From Kitasatospora sp. NBC_00240 (lineage in GTDB: Bacteria > Actinomycetota > Actinomycetes > Streptomycetales > Streptomycetaceae), in the NCBI RefSeq assembly GCF_026342405.1, contig NZ_JAPEMU010000001.1, positions 5,766,001 to 5,830,000 on the forward strand: a DNA stretch of 64,000 bases, in the 5' to 3' direction. Positions 26,768 through 35,114 of this stretch are shown here, piece by piece. How positions within the stretch are numbered: the stretch's first letter is position 1; every line of letters starts with the position of its first letter. The notes below the pieces were generated by a model. That model was given only the letters and a program-made list of their open reading frames with translations. It ran no database searches and was not told the DNA's origin. A program made the translations under genes and the position numbers.

Positions 26768-28363
26768 GTGTCCTCTGCTACCCCCGACCACTCCGTACCG
26801 CCGGCCGACACCGTCCTGGTCGTCGACTTCGGCGCCCAGTACGCCCAGCTCATCGCCCGCCGCGTCCGTGAGGCCCGGGTCTACAGCGAGATCGTGCCGA
26901 GCACGATGCCCGTGGAAGAGATGCTGGCCAAGAACCCCCGGGCGATCATCCTCTCCGGCGGTCCGTCGTCGGTGTACGCCGAGGGCGCCCCGACCGTCGA
27001 CCGGTCGCTGTTCGAGTCCGGCGTCCCGGTCTTCGGCATGTGCTACGGCTTCCAGCTGATGGCCACCACGCTGGGCGGCACCGTCGACGACAACGGCGCC
27101 CGGGAGTACGGCCGTACCCCGCTGGTCGTCTCGAAGACCGGTTCGACCCTCTTCGAGGGCACCCCGGCCGAGCAGTCGGTGTGGATGTCGCACGGCGACG
27201 CCTGCTCGGCCGCGCCGGAGGGCTTCACCGTCACCGCGTCCACCGACGTGGTGCCGGTCGCGGCCTTCGAGAACGACGAGAAGAAGCTGTACGGGGTCCA
27301 GTACCACCCCGAGGTGATGCACTCCACGCACGGCCAGCAGGTGCTGGAGCACTTCCTCTACCGGGGCGCGGGCATCGAGCCGAACTGGACCACCACCAAC
27401 GTGGTGGAGGAGCAGGTCGCGCTCATCCGCGAGCAGGTCGGCAGCAAGCGCGCGATCTGCGGGCTCTCCGGCGGTGTCGACTCCGCGGTCGCCGCGGCGC
27501 TGGTGCAGAAGGCCATCGGCTCGCAGCTGACCTGCGTGTACGTGGACCACGGCCTGATGCGCAAGGGCGAGACCGAGCAGGTCGAGAAGGACTTCGTCGC
27601 GGCCACCGGCATCCAGCTGAAGGTCGTCGACGCCGAGGAGCGCTTCCTCGCCGCGCTGGCCGGGGTCAGCGACCCCGAGACCAAGCGGAAGATCATCGGC
27701 CGCGAGTTCATCCGGGTCTTCGAGCAGGCCCAGGCCGAGATCGTGGCCGAGGCCGGCGCGTCCGGCGAGGACGTCGCGTTCCTGGTGCAGGGCACCCTCT
27801 ACCCGGACGTGGTCGAGTCCGGCGGCGGCACCGGCACCGCGAACATCAAGTCGCACCACAACGTCGGCGGCCTGCCCGACGACATCGAGTTCTCGCTGAT
27901 CGAGCCGCTGCGCAAGCTGTTCAAGGACGAGGTCCGGATGGTCGGCCAGGAGCTCGGCCTGCCGGAGGAGATCGTCCAGCGCCAGCCGTTCCCCGGCCCG
28001 GGCCTGGGCATCCGGATCGTCGGCGAGGTCACCAAGGAGCGCCTGGATCTGCTGCGCGAGGCCGACGCCATCGCCCGCGAGGAGCTCACCGCGGCCGGCC
28101 TGGACCGCTCGATCTGGCAGTGCCCGGTCGTGCTGCTGGCCGACGTCCGCAGCGTCGGCGTGCAGGGTGACGGCCGTACCTACGGCCACCCGATCGTGCT
28201 CCGCCCGGTCTCCTCCGAGGACGCCATGACGGCCGACTGGTCGCGGGTGCCCTACGAGGTGCTGGCGAAGATCTCGACCCGGATCACCAACGAGGTCGAC
28301 GAGGTGAACCGCGTGGTGCTGGACGTCACCAGCAAGCCGCCGGGCACCATCGAGTGGGAGTAG
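26768..28363 (+). CDS. guaA: GMP synthase (glutamine-hydrolysing) GuaA
   Basis: 531 residues from the GTG at 26768 (ribosome site GGAAGG); an upstream in-frame start would add residues with no family match. It converts XMP to GMP with ATP and glutamine ammonia. The class I glutamine amidotransferase domain (about 15-205) has FGMCYGFQLMA with the nucleophile Cys and YHPEVMHSTHG with catalytic His and Glu. The ATP-pyrophosphatase domain has the P-loop LSGGVDSAVAAALV. The C-terminal dimerisation domain ends VTSKPPGTIEWE, as in all GuaA. It completes the GMP branch with guaB; the two are separated by about 15 kb. Confidence 0.98.
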   Translation: MSSATPDHSVPPADTVLVVDFGAQYAQLIARRVREARVYSEIVPSTMPVEEMLAKNPRAIILSGGPSSVYAEGAPTVDRSLFESGVPVFGMCYGFQLMATTLGGTVDDNGAREYGRTPLVVSKTGSTLFEGTPAEQSVWMSHGDACSAAPEGFTVTASTDVVPVAAFENDEKKLYGVQYHPEVMHSTHGQQVLEHFLYRGAGIEPNWTTTNVVEEQVALIREQVGSKRAICGLSGGVDSAVAAALVQKAIGSQLTCVYVDHGLMRKGETEQVEKDFVAATGIQLKVVDAEERFLAALAGVSDPETKRKIIGREFIRVFEQAQAEIVAEAGASGEDVAFLVQGTLYPDVVESGGGTGTANIKSHHNVGGLPDDIEFSLIEPLRKLFKDEVRMVGQELGLPEEIVQRQPFPGPGLGIRIVGEVTKERLDLLREADAIAREELTAAGLDRSIWQCPVVLLADVRSVGVQGDGRTYGHPIVLRPVSSEDAMTADWSRVPYEVLAKISTRITNEVDEVNRVVLDVTSKPPGTIEWE

Positions 28364-28541
28364 TCTCCCGCCGGACTGAACAGCCGCGCCGTCGCACCCG
28401 TATCCATGGGAGCGACGGCGCGGCCGTATCCGGTGCGGGGGCCGCCCGTCGGGTGGGCCCTCCCACCGAAAGTGCTCGGCAACGGGCAGAATCGGACCGG
28501 ATCTGTCAGGGGGCTGACGGGCCGAGAGGGAAGGTGGAGGC

Positions 28542-29555
28542 ATGTCGCAGGCCAGTACGGACCGGCCAGGCGGTAAGGAGCCCGGTGGCGGCACCCGGGT
28601 GGATCGGCTCAGGCGGCTCGCCTCGCAGTACGCGCTGCTGCCGTTGCGGCTGTTCCTCGGGGTGACCTTCGTGTACGCCGCGCTGGACAAGCTCTCCGAC
28701 GCGCACTACCTGGCCGGCGCCGGGGACCCGGCCTCGTTCGTCTCGCAGACCCAGGCGGTGAGGGCGGCCAGCCCGATCTCCTTCCTGCTCGGACCCGCCC
28801 TCGACCAGCCGACCTTCTTCGCCCTGCTGATCGCGTTCGGCGAGCTGGCGGTCGGCCTCGGCACCCTGTTCGGCCTCTGGGGCCGGGTTGCGGCCGCCGG
28901 CGGCGCGCTGATCAGCGCCAGCCTCTGGTTCACCGTCAGCTGGGGCGTCACGCCGTACTACCTCGGCAACGACCTGATCTACCTGATGGCCTGGACCGCC
29001 CTGGTCCTGGCCGGCACCCCGTACCTCTCGGTGGACGGCTACCTCGCCGCCCGCGCCGGCCGGGACCGCGCCCGAGGGCTGGACGGCCGGCAGATCCGGC
29101 GCCGGTCCCTGGTGGACGGCTCGATCGCGGCGGTGGCGATCGGCGGCGCCGGGCTGCTCACCGGCTCGCTGACGGCGACCTTCGGGCGGGACAAGACGGT
29201 CAAGCCCCGGCAGACGGCCGCGCCGACCCCCGTCCCGGCCGGCCCGGTGGTCTCGGTGGCGGTCTCGGCCGTCCCGGTCGGCGGCTCGGCCCAGGTCAAG
29301 GACCCGGCCACCGGCGACGCCGTCTACCTGGTCCAGCCGACCGCCGGTCAGTACTGCGCCTTCTCCTCGGTCTGCACGCACTCCGGCTGCGCGGTCGACG
29401 CCCCGAAGAACGGCCAGATGTACTGCCCCTGCCACGGCTCGAAGTTCGACGCGGCCACCGGCGCGGTGATCAACGGCCCGGCGACCAAGCCGCTGCCCAA
29501 GTACTCGGTGACCAAGGAGGGCGACAAGCTCAACCTCGGTCCGCTCCAGACCTGA
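28542..29555 (+). CDS. DoxX/DoxD membrane domain fused to a Rieske [2Fe-2S] domain
   Basis: 337 residues. The N-terminal half (about 30-165) is a four-helix DoxX/DoxD membrane domain (LRLFLGVTFVYAALDKLSD, FFALLIAFGELAVGLGTLFGLW, LIYLMAWTALVLAGTPYLS). A basic loop and a fifth hydrophobic segment (VAIGGAGLLTGSLTATF) precede a C-terminal Rieske domain (about 235-337), probably outside the membrane, with both cluster boxes intact: CTHSGC and CPCHGSKFD. DoxD is the small subunit of thiosulfate:quinone oxidoreductase; a Rieske fusion suggests electron transfer to or from quinol at the membrane. The donor and acceptor are unknown. It lies 178 bp after guaA. Confidence 0.87.
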   Translation: MSQASTDRPGGKEPGGGTRVDRLRRLASQYALLPLRLFLGVTFVYAALDKLSDAHYLAGAGDPASFVSQTQAVRAASPISFLLGPALDQPTFFALLIAFGELAVGLGTLFGLWGRVAAAGGALISASLWFTVSWGVTPYYLGNDLIYLMAWTALVLAGTPYLSVDGYLAARAGRDRARGLDGRQIRRRSLVDGSIAAVAIGGAGLLTGSLTATFGRDKTVKPRQTAAPTPVPAGPVVSVAVSAVPVGGSAQVKDPATGDAVYLVQPTAGQYCAFSSVCTHSGCAVDAPKNGQMYCPCHGSKFDAATGAVINGPATKPLPKYSVTKEGDKLNLGPLQT

Positions 29556-29560
29556 CCCGG

Positions 29561-29588
29561 CCGGCCGGCCCCCGCGGGGGCCGGCCGG
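29561..29588. terminator. Bidirectional terminator between convergent genes
   Basis: Perfect 28-bp palindrome (14-bp arms) 5 bp after the DoxX-Rieske stop and 49 bp from the stop of the opposing gene. Confidence 0.75.
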
Positions 29589-29637
29589 TACGGAGGAGGC
29601 CCGCCCGGAGCGGGCCCGGCGCCCCGGCGGGGACGGC

Positions 29638-29955
29638 TCAGCGGCCGTCGTCGCCGGGGCGCTCGCCGTCCAGCAGGCCCAGCTCGCGCAGGTGGGCGTC
29701 CAGGTCGCCCTCCGGGGTGCCGGGGGCGGCCGGCGCCGTCCGGGGGGCCGCGGGCGCCTCGGTGCGGCCGCGCCGGGCCATCGCCAGCACCGCGCCGGCC
29801 AGGCCCGCGGCGCCGAGCACGATGAACGTCACCGGGATGACTATCCGCCCGTTCACCGAGAAATCGTTCAGCGACGCCACCAGGTAGAGCGTGGCCACCA
29901 CGGTGAAGAGGGCTCCCGCGATCAGCGAGAACAGGTCGAGCCGGTGCTTCCTCAT
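29638..29955 (-). CDS. Small two-helix membrane protein, coupled to the PspC/LiaF gene
   Basis: 105 residues from an ATG at 29955 that overlaps the upstream stop codon (ATGA), so translation is coupled. Two hydrophobic segments (LFSLIAGALFTVVATLYLVASL and VIPVTFIVLGAAGLAGAVLAM) are followed by a basic stop-transfer RRGR, an Ala/Pro linker and an acidic tail (LDAHLRELGLLDGERPGDDGR). No family recognised. By position it is probably an accessory of the PspC/LiaF-like envelope-stress module. Confidence 0.75.
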   Translation of the reverse strand: MRKHRLDLFSLIAGALFTVVATLYLVASLNDFSVNGRIVIPVTFIVLGAAGLAGAVLAMARRGRTEAPAAPRTAPAAPGTPEGDLDAHLRELGLLDGERPGDDGR

Positions 29956-31403
29956 GCCTGGACCACCTTGATGTCGCCGATCCCGACCGTCAGCGTGAGG
30001 TCGAGCGTCCCCTTCGGTGCCTGCCCGTTCAGCGGGTGCAGTTCGTAACTGCGGTCGTTGCTGTCACCGGTGTCGTCGATCCCGGTGATCTGTACGTTGC
30101 CGAGGATGTGCCTCGCCCGCACCTCGACCACGACATCCGGGGGTACGAGGACCGTCAGGTCGCCCGCGCCGACCCGGACGGTCGTGCTCACGGTGGCCCC
30201 GGCCGGGTCCAGCCCGCGCAGGTCGAGTGTGGCGCTGCCGGCGCCCAGCCGGTACTCCCCGTGCAGCTCGCCGGCGGTCGCCGGCGCCCAGACCCGGTCG
30301 CCGAAGGCGTCGCCGACCGTCACCCGGGAGTGGCCGGTCGAGGCCAGCGCGACCGTCAGCAGCAGGGCGGGCACCACCAGCCCCCGGGCCCGGCCGAACT
30401 TCGCGCCGACCAGCAGGGTCAGGCCGATGCCGAGCAGCAGCGCCGCCAGCACGGTGGTGAGCAGCACGTCCTTGCCGAGGCCGCCGGGCCGGACCCAGAC
30501 GGCCGCGCAGACCCCCAGCGTCACCAGCAGGCCGAGCGGGCCCAGGAAGGAGCGGTCGCGGCAGCGGGCGGGCGGGGACGGCCGCCCGGCGGGGGCCGCG
30601 GCCGGGCCCTTGCGCAGCGGGTCGCCCTCGGGCAGGTCGGTCCGCTGCCACCAGGGCCGGGCCGGGGCGCCGGGCGCCGCGGCCGGGCCGGGGTACGGGC
30701 CGGCGGGGCCGGCGTACGGGTTGCGCTCGGGGTGGCGCGGGTCCCAGAGGTAGCCGGACGGACCGGGGTGCGGGGTGTCCTGGGGGACGGTGCCGGCCTC
30801 GCGCTCCCTGGCGTGCCGGGCCCGGGCCTCGGCCTCCTCCCGGCGGTCGCTGCCGGCCGTCCCGCCGGCCACCGCCGGTCCGTCCTGGAAGGGCGCCTGC
30901 GGGTACAGCCGGTCGTAGGGGCCGCCGTGGCGCCGGTCGCGGCGGCGCCGGCGCTGCCGTCCGCCGCGCCGGTGCTCGGGGTCGTGGCGCACCGCGAGGA
31001 AGATCAGGCCGCCGAGCAGCAGCAGCGGGAAGAGCTGGTCGCCGTCGCCCATCGAGGAGAAGAACACCCCGGTGCCGATCACGGTCAGCAGCACCGCGCC
31101 GATCGACTGGCCGTCCACCCGGCCGGTCAGCACCCGCTGGAGCTCGGTGCGCCCCTCCCGGCCCTCCTGGGGCTCGGCCGGCATCACCAGCCAGGCCAGC
31201 CCGTACAGGAAGAGGCCGAGCCCGCCGGAGAGGCAGAGCACCGCGATCACCACCCGGAACACCACCGGGTCGATGTCCAGATGCCGGCCCAGACCGCCGC
31301 ACACGCCGGCCACCACCCGGTGGTGCTCGCTGCGGGTCAGCGGGGGGCGCTCGGTCTCCGGCGGGGAGAGCGGCCCCGCCCCCGGCGTGTGGTCGTCCGT
31401 CAT
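29952..31403 (-). CDS. PspC-domain membrane protein with LiaF-like C-terminus
   Basis: 483 residues from the ATG at 31403. The PspC domain is at about 22-75 (LTRSEHHRVVAGVCGGLGRHLDIDPVVFRVV split here, then LFLYGLAWLVMP). Several more hydrophobic segments follow, with a long charged and Pro-rich cytoplasmic loop (about 140-285) between them. The C-terminal ~120 residues (GELHGEYRLGAGSATLDLRG ... GDLTVLVPPDVVVEV ... LTVGIGDIKVVQA) form repeated short strands like the LiaF/YvqF beta-helical domain, which in Firmicutes inhibits the LiaS kinase. The gene is divergent from a PspC-containing histidine kinase, supporting a sensor/inhibitor role in envelope stress. Confidence 0.87.
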   Translation of the reverse strand: MTDDHTPGAGPLSPPETERPPLTRSEHHRVVAGVCGGLGRHLDIDPVVFRVVIAVLCLSGGLGLFLYGLAWLVMPAEPQEGREGRTELQRVLTGRVDGQSIGAVLLTVIGTGVFFSSMGDGDQLFPLLLLGGLIFLAVRHDPEHRRGGRQRRRRRDRRHGGPYDRLYPQAPFQDGPAVAGGTAGSDRREEAEARARHAREREAGTVPQDTPHPGPSGYLWDPRHPERNPYAGPAGPYPGPAAAPGAPARPWWQRTDLPEGDPLRKGPAAAPAGRPSPPARCRDRSFLGPLGLLVTLGVCAAVWVRPGGLGKDVLLTTVLAALLLGIGLTLLVGAKFGRARGLVVPALLLTVALASTGHSRVTVGDAFGDRVWAPATAGELHGEYRLGAGSATLDLRGLDPAGATVSTTVRVGAGDLTVLVPPDVVVEVRARHILGNVQITGIDDTGDSNDRSYELHPLNGQAPKGTLDLTLTVGIGDIKVVQA

Positions 31404-31520
31404 GCCTCCATCCTGGTGGCCCGCGGGCGGTTGCCCAACCGTTCCCGGCCCTGTCCGGACCCTGACTTGTCCCTGAGAGATCCTCGGGGCTCACCCTGAT
31501 GCGCCCGGGCCCGCGCACAT
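31404..31520. promoter_or_regulatory. Divergent promoter region of the PspC module
   Basis: 117 bp between the PspC/LiaF-like gene and the histidine kinase gene, so it must hold both promoters. The word ACTTGTCCCTGAGAGATCCT (31464-31483) is the least GC-rich part. No confident -35/-10 pair or operator was found. Confidence 0.4.
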
Positions 31521-33014
31521 GTGACCATCGGTGGCGTGGCAGCACCCGGTACCGATCCCAAACCCCACGTCCCTGACACCCCGTCGGCGGCGGGCGGCGA
31601 CCCGGCCTCCCCGGCCGAGGGCCGCCCGCCCTACCGCCGGCTCTACCGCAGCCCGCACGGGCGGATGCTCGGCGGGGTCGCGCACGGCCTCGCCGTGCAC
31701 CTCGGGCTGCCGGTCACCTGGGTGCGGGCCGCGTTCGTGCTGCTCTTCTTCGCGCAGGGGATCGGCGCCCTGCTGTACGCCGCGTTCTGGTTCGTGGTGC
31801 CGATCGGCATCGGCGAGCCGGCCCCGGGCAGCGCCGCGCACTGGGCGTACGTCGACGGCGCGTTCGTGCCCGCCGCGCCGGGCCAGAGCGGCAGTGCGCT
31901 GCGCAAGGGCGGGCGGGGCCGGGTGGCCCGGCTGCGGGAGCTGCTGCAGCGGACCTTCCAGGGTGAGCCCGCACTGCCCGCCGCGGTGGCCCCGCCCGCC
32001 CAGGAGGGGGCCGCGTCGCCCGCGGAGCGCGACGGCGCCGGGAAGCAGGGGCTGGGCCAGCTCGCCGCCCTGGTGATGCTGGTGATCGGCATCATGGCGC
32101 TGCTGAACGCGCTGAACATCCAGACCGCCAAGCCGTACACCTGGCCGCTGCTGGCGATCGGCGTCGGTGTCGCGCTGGTCTGGCGCCAGGCCGACGACTC
32201 GCGCTGGCAGCGCTGGTTCGGCCTGGAGGAGGGCGAGCGCCGGCGCGGCGCCTACACCAGGGTCGGCGCGGGCGTGCTGCTGGTGGTGGCGGGCATCATC
32301 GGCTTCCTGGTGCTGCAGGGCACCGGCTCCACCATCGGTTCCGTGATCGAGGCCTCGATCGCCGTCCTCGCCGGCGTACTGGTCCTGGTCGGCCCGTACG
32401 CGCTGCGGATGTGGCAGGACCTCGGCGCCGAGCGGACGGCCCGGATCCGGGCCCAGGAGCGGGCCGAGATCGCCGCGCACGTCCACGACTCGGTGCTGCA
32501 CACCCTCACGCTGATCCAGCGCCGGGCGGAGGACCCGAAGGAGGTGCTCCGGCTGGCCCGCGCGCAGGAGCGCGAGCTGCGCCTGTGGCTCTACCGCCCG
32601 GAGGCTGCCGCCGAGGACGCGCCGGACACCCTGGCCGAGCGGATCCGCGAGGTGGTCGCCGAGGTCGAGGACCGGCACGGGGTGCCGGTGGAGCTGGTCT
32701 GCGTCGGCGACTGCCCGATGGACGAGCGGATCTCGGCACAGATGCGGGCCGCGAGGGAGGCGATGGTCAACGCGGCCAAGTACGGTGGCGGGGGACCGGT
32801 CCAGGTCTACGCCGAGGTGGAGGGGCGCACCGTGTCGGTCTTCGTACGCGACCACGGGCCCGGCTTCGACCCGGACGAGGTGCCGGAGGACCGGATGGGC
32901 GTTCGCGAGTCGATCATCGGCCGGATGAAGCGCAACGGCGGCACCGCGAGGGTGCGGCCCGCGCCGGACGGCGGGACCGAGGTCGAGCTGGAGATGGAGA
33001 GAGCTGATGACTGA
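31521..33014 (+). CDS. PspC-domain sensor histidine kinase (NarL/LiaS family)
   Basis: 497 residues from a GTG at 31521. A PspC domain (about 36-92: RRLYRSPHGRMLGGVAHGLA, GALLYAAFWFVVPIGIG) precedes further membrane helices (about 175-300, including LLAIGVGVALVW and LVVAGIIGFLVLQG). The HisKA_3 dimerisation helix carries the phospho-acceptor His322 (AEIAAHVHDSVLHTLTLIQ), and the ATPase domain has the N-box MVNAAKYGG and G-box DHGPGFDPDEVP. It shares the PspC domain with the divergently encoded protein, a natural basis for heteromeric regulation. The stop overlaps the start of the response regulator gene by 8 bp. The likely signal is cell-envelope stress. Confidence 0.93.
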   Translation: MTIGGVAAPGTDPKPHVPDTPSAAGGDPASPAEGRPPYRRLYRSPHGRMLGGVAHGLAVHLGLPVTWVRAAFVLLFFAQGIGALLYAAFWFVVPIGIGEPAPGSAAHWAYVDGAFVPAAPGQSGSALRKGGRGRVARLRELLQRTFQGEPALPAAVAPPAQEGAASPAERDGAGKQGLGQLAALVMLVIGIMALLNALNIQTAKPYTWPLLAIGVGVALVWRQADDSRWQRWFGLEEGERRRGAYTRVGAGVLLVVAGIIGFLVLQGTGSTIGSVIEASIAVLAGVLVLVGPYALRMWQDLGAERTARIRAQERAEIAAHVHDSVLHTLTLIQRRAEDPKEVLRLARAQERELRLWLYRPEAAAEDAPDTLAERIREVVAEVEDRHGVPVELVCVGDCPMDERISAQMRAAREAMVNAAKYGGGGPVQVYAEVEGRTVSVFVRDHGPGFDPDEVPEDRMGVRESIIGRMKRNGGTARVRPAPDGGTEVELEMERADD

Positions 33015-33717
33015 GCCTGCAGGTGGGGCCATGGGGGTACCCCCGGCCGAAGGCGGCGGGAGGGTGGCCCGGGTGGTCCTGGTGGACGACCACCGGATGT
33101 TCCGCACGGGGGTGCGGGCCGAGATCGGACGCACCGAGGTGACCGGGATCGACGTGGTCGGCGAGGCCGACGACGTCGAGTCGGCGGTCCGGGTGGTCGC
33201 CGAGACCAGGCCGGACGTGGTGCTGCTGGACGTCCACCTGCCCGGCGGCGGCGGGGCCGAGGTGCTGCGGCGCTCCGCCTCGCTGATGGCGGACCCGCAG
33301 GGGGTGCGCTTCCTCGCGCTGTCCGTCTCGGACGCGGCCGAGGACGTGATCGGGGTGATCCGCGGCGGCGCCCGCGGCTACGTCACCAAGACCATCACCG
33401 GCACCGACCTGGTGAACGCGATCTTCCGGATCTCCGACGGCGACGCCGTCTTCTCACCCCGGCTGGCCGGCTTCGTGCTGGACGCCTTCGCCGCCACCGA
33501 CACCCCGCCGGTGGACGAGGACCTCGACCGGCTGACCCAGCGCGAGCGCGAGGTGCTGCGGCTGATCGCCCGCGGGTACGCGTACAAGGAGATCGCCAAG
33601 CAGCTGTTCATCTCGGTGAAGACGGTGGAGAGCCACGTCTCGGCGGTGCTGCGCAAGCTCCAGCTGAGCAACCGTCACGAGCTGACCCGGTGGGCGACGG
33701 CGCGTCGGCTGGTCTGA
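33007..33717 (+). CDS. NarL/LuxR-family response regulator, partner of the PspC kinase
   Basis: 236 residues from the ATG at 33007, overlapping the kinase gene. A start 8 codons later (MGVPPAEGGG) is also possible; residues 1-20 are not conserved in character. The receiver domain contains VVLVDDHRMFR and Asp75 in VVLLDVHLPGG, with Ser in FLALSVSD and Lys in GYVTKTITG. The HTH domain (about 175-236) is RLTQREREVLRLIARGYAYK then EIAKQLFISVKTVESHVSAV. It is expected to be phosphorylated by the adjacent kinase and to control envelope genes, possibly including the divergent pspC operon. A hairpin terminator follows. Confidence 0.94.
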   Translation: MTEPAGGAMGVPPAEGGGRVARVVLVDDHRMFRTGVRAEIGRTEVTGIDVVGEADDVESAVRVVAETRPDVVLLDVHLPGGGGAEVLRRSASLMADPQGVRFLALSVSDAAEDVIGVIRGGARGYVTKTITGTDLVNAIFRISDGDAVFSPRLAGFVLDAFAATDTPPVDEDLDRLTQREREVLRLIARGYAYKEIAKQLFISVKTVESHVSAVLRKLQLSNRHELTRWATARRLV

Positions 33718-33737
33718 CGGGGTCTCACGGTGCGACG

Positions 33738-33773
33738 CGGGCCCGCCCCTCCGGTGACGGAGCGGCGGGCCCG
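33738..33773. terminator. Terminator hairpin between convergent response regulator and surface-protein genes
   Basis: 10-bp arms CGGGCCCGCC/GGCGGGCCCG (33738-33747, 33764-33773) with a 16-nt loop, in the 87-bp space between two stop codons. Confidence 0.65.
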
Positions 33774-33804
33774 TGCGTGCCTGCGGGGTGTCGGTCGGCG
33801 GAGG

Positions 33805-34761
33805 TCAGCCGCGGGCGCGGCGGCGGGCGATCAGGACGCCGCCGGCGCCGAGCAGGACGAGGGCGCCGCCGGCGCCGATCAGCGGGCCGGTGCTGCGGCT
33901 GCCGCCGGTGTGCGCCAGCTCGGCGGGCGCGGGGGCGGTGGTAGCCGTGGTGGGGGTCGCCGTGGCCGGCGCCGTGGTGGGCGCGGCCGTGGTGGCGACG
34001 GCGACCGGCACGGCAGGTTCGGAGGTGGCCGGGGAGGGAGCCTTGGAAGGCGCCTTGGCGGGGCTCGCGGTGGTGGGTGCCGGGGTCGCGGTCTTCGACG
34101 GGGCGGCGGTGGGCGCGGACGTCGGCCCGGCCGGAGCCAGGACGGTCACCAGGTGGTTCTGGCCCTTCCCGACGCCGCCGACCTCGGCCTCGGCGAACAG
34201 GCCGATCTCGACCTCCCGCAGGTCCTGGTAGGCGTCGGCGGTGAAACTCAGGCGGAAGGTGAAGTGGGTGGCGTGGCCGTCGTCGAGGTGCTCGCCGGGG
34301 AACGCCGAGGCGTCGGTCCACAGCGTCGGGTCGCAGCCGAAGTGGAGCGGCAGCTTCTGCCAGCCCTTGCCGGGCAGGTTCGCCTCCAGCACCACGTACT
34401 TCGGGTCCAGGCCGCCGGACGGGTTTGAGAGGGCGAACAGCGGGACGACCTTCTCGTAGGGGGCGCCGGTGAAGTTGCCCACCTCCACCGGGATCTCCAG
34501 CGGGGCGCCGCCGGCGGTCACCTTCAGCGGGCCCGGCGTCATGAAGAGGCCGGCCTCGACCGAGCCCTGGTGCGTCGCGGTGGGTACGGGGGCCGAGACG
34601 CTGGGGCCGGGCATCGAGTCGCCGCAGGCCCAGGCGGAGTCGGCGGGGAGCAGCTGGACGGCCCCGGCCAGCAGCACAGTGGCGGCCAGGCCGGCCATCT
34701 TGCCGCGGCGGGAGAGCGACGGGACGTTCTTCGTGAATGCGGAGATACCGGACGCGCGCAT
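33805..34761 (-). CDS. Sortase-anchored surface protein with LAHTG motif
   Basis: 318 residues from the ATG at 34761, ribosome site GGGGGAA. A signal peptide (basic SRRGK, then AGLAATVLLAGAVQLLPADSAWA, cleavage after about residue 45) leads to a secreted domain (about 47-205) with an Ig-like strand pattern (VTAGGAPLEIPVEVGNFTGA, THFTFRLSFTADAYQDLREV). A Pro/Thr/Ala stalk of about 75 residues spans the wall. The C-terminus is a cell-wall sorting signal: LAHTG, hydrophobic LIGAGGALVLLGAGGVLIA, then RRRARG. Streptomycete class E sortases use LAxTG, so it should be covalently attached to peptidoglycan. No sortase gene is adjacent. Ligand unknown. Confidence 0.88.
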   Translation of the reverse strand: MRASGISAFTKNVPSLSRRGKMAGLAATVLLAGAVQLLPADSAWACGDSMPGPSVSAPVPTATHQGSVEAGLFMTPGPLKVTAGGAPLEIPVEVGNFTGAPYEKVVPLFALSNPSGGLDPKYVVLEANLPGKGWQKLPLHFGCDPTLWTDASAFPGEHLDDGHATHFTFRLSFTADAYQDLREVEIGLFAEAEVGGVGKGQNHLVTVLAPAGPTSAPTAAPSKTATPAPTTASPAKAPSKAPSPATSEPAVPVAVATTAAPTTAPATATPTTATTAPAPAELAHTGGSRSTGPLIGAGGALVLLGAGGVLIARRRARG

Positions 34762-35001
34762 GACGTGTTCCCCCAGGGAGGTGGCAATGACGGTGTGTGG
34801 GTGAAGGTGACCGGCCCGCTCCTGCTGAGCGGAAGTGCGCCCCCCGGCTGCGCCGGTCTCGCTCTCTGTGCCCTTCTCTCCTAAAGACGTCCATCCCCGC
34901 CGGGGGTTGCAGGTGAGTTCAAAAGTTTTTCGGAGGCCTTCCGGCGCGGTCGCACCGAGGGCCCGAAGGGGCGCCGGCGGACGCCCCGGCGCCCGACGAC
35001 G
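34762..35001. other. Upstream region of the LAHTG surface protein gene
   Basis: Part of a 353-bp spacer between two minus-strand genes. An AT-rich patch at 34914-34936 (minus strand CCGAAAAACTTTTGAACTCA) may hold the promoter; TTGAAC there is a possible -35, without a clear -10. No gene is supported. Confidence 0.4.
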
Positions 35002-35032
35002 CGGGCCCGCCCCTGCGGCAGGGGCGGGCCCG
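35002..35032 (-). terminator. Terminator after the NlpC/P60 gene
   Basis: Perfect 14-bp arms (35002-35015, 35019-35032) with a 3-nt loop CGG, about 80 bp past the stop of the minus-strand peptidase gene. Confidence 0.8.
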
Positions 35033-35114
35033 TTCGGTGCGTGGGCGGGGGCGCGGGCGCACCCCCGGCGGGGTTGGCGGGCGGAGCTTCTCGGGGGACG
35101 TTCCGGCGCCGGCG

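Noticed and set aside
24401..28690. Open frame of about 1,430 codons on the minus strand across the streptophobe-like gene, the gap and guaA
   Set aside because: Product is Arg/Pro-rich without folds and lies antisense to guaA and another clear gene; long antisense frames are expected at this GC content.
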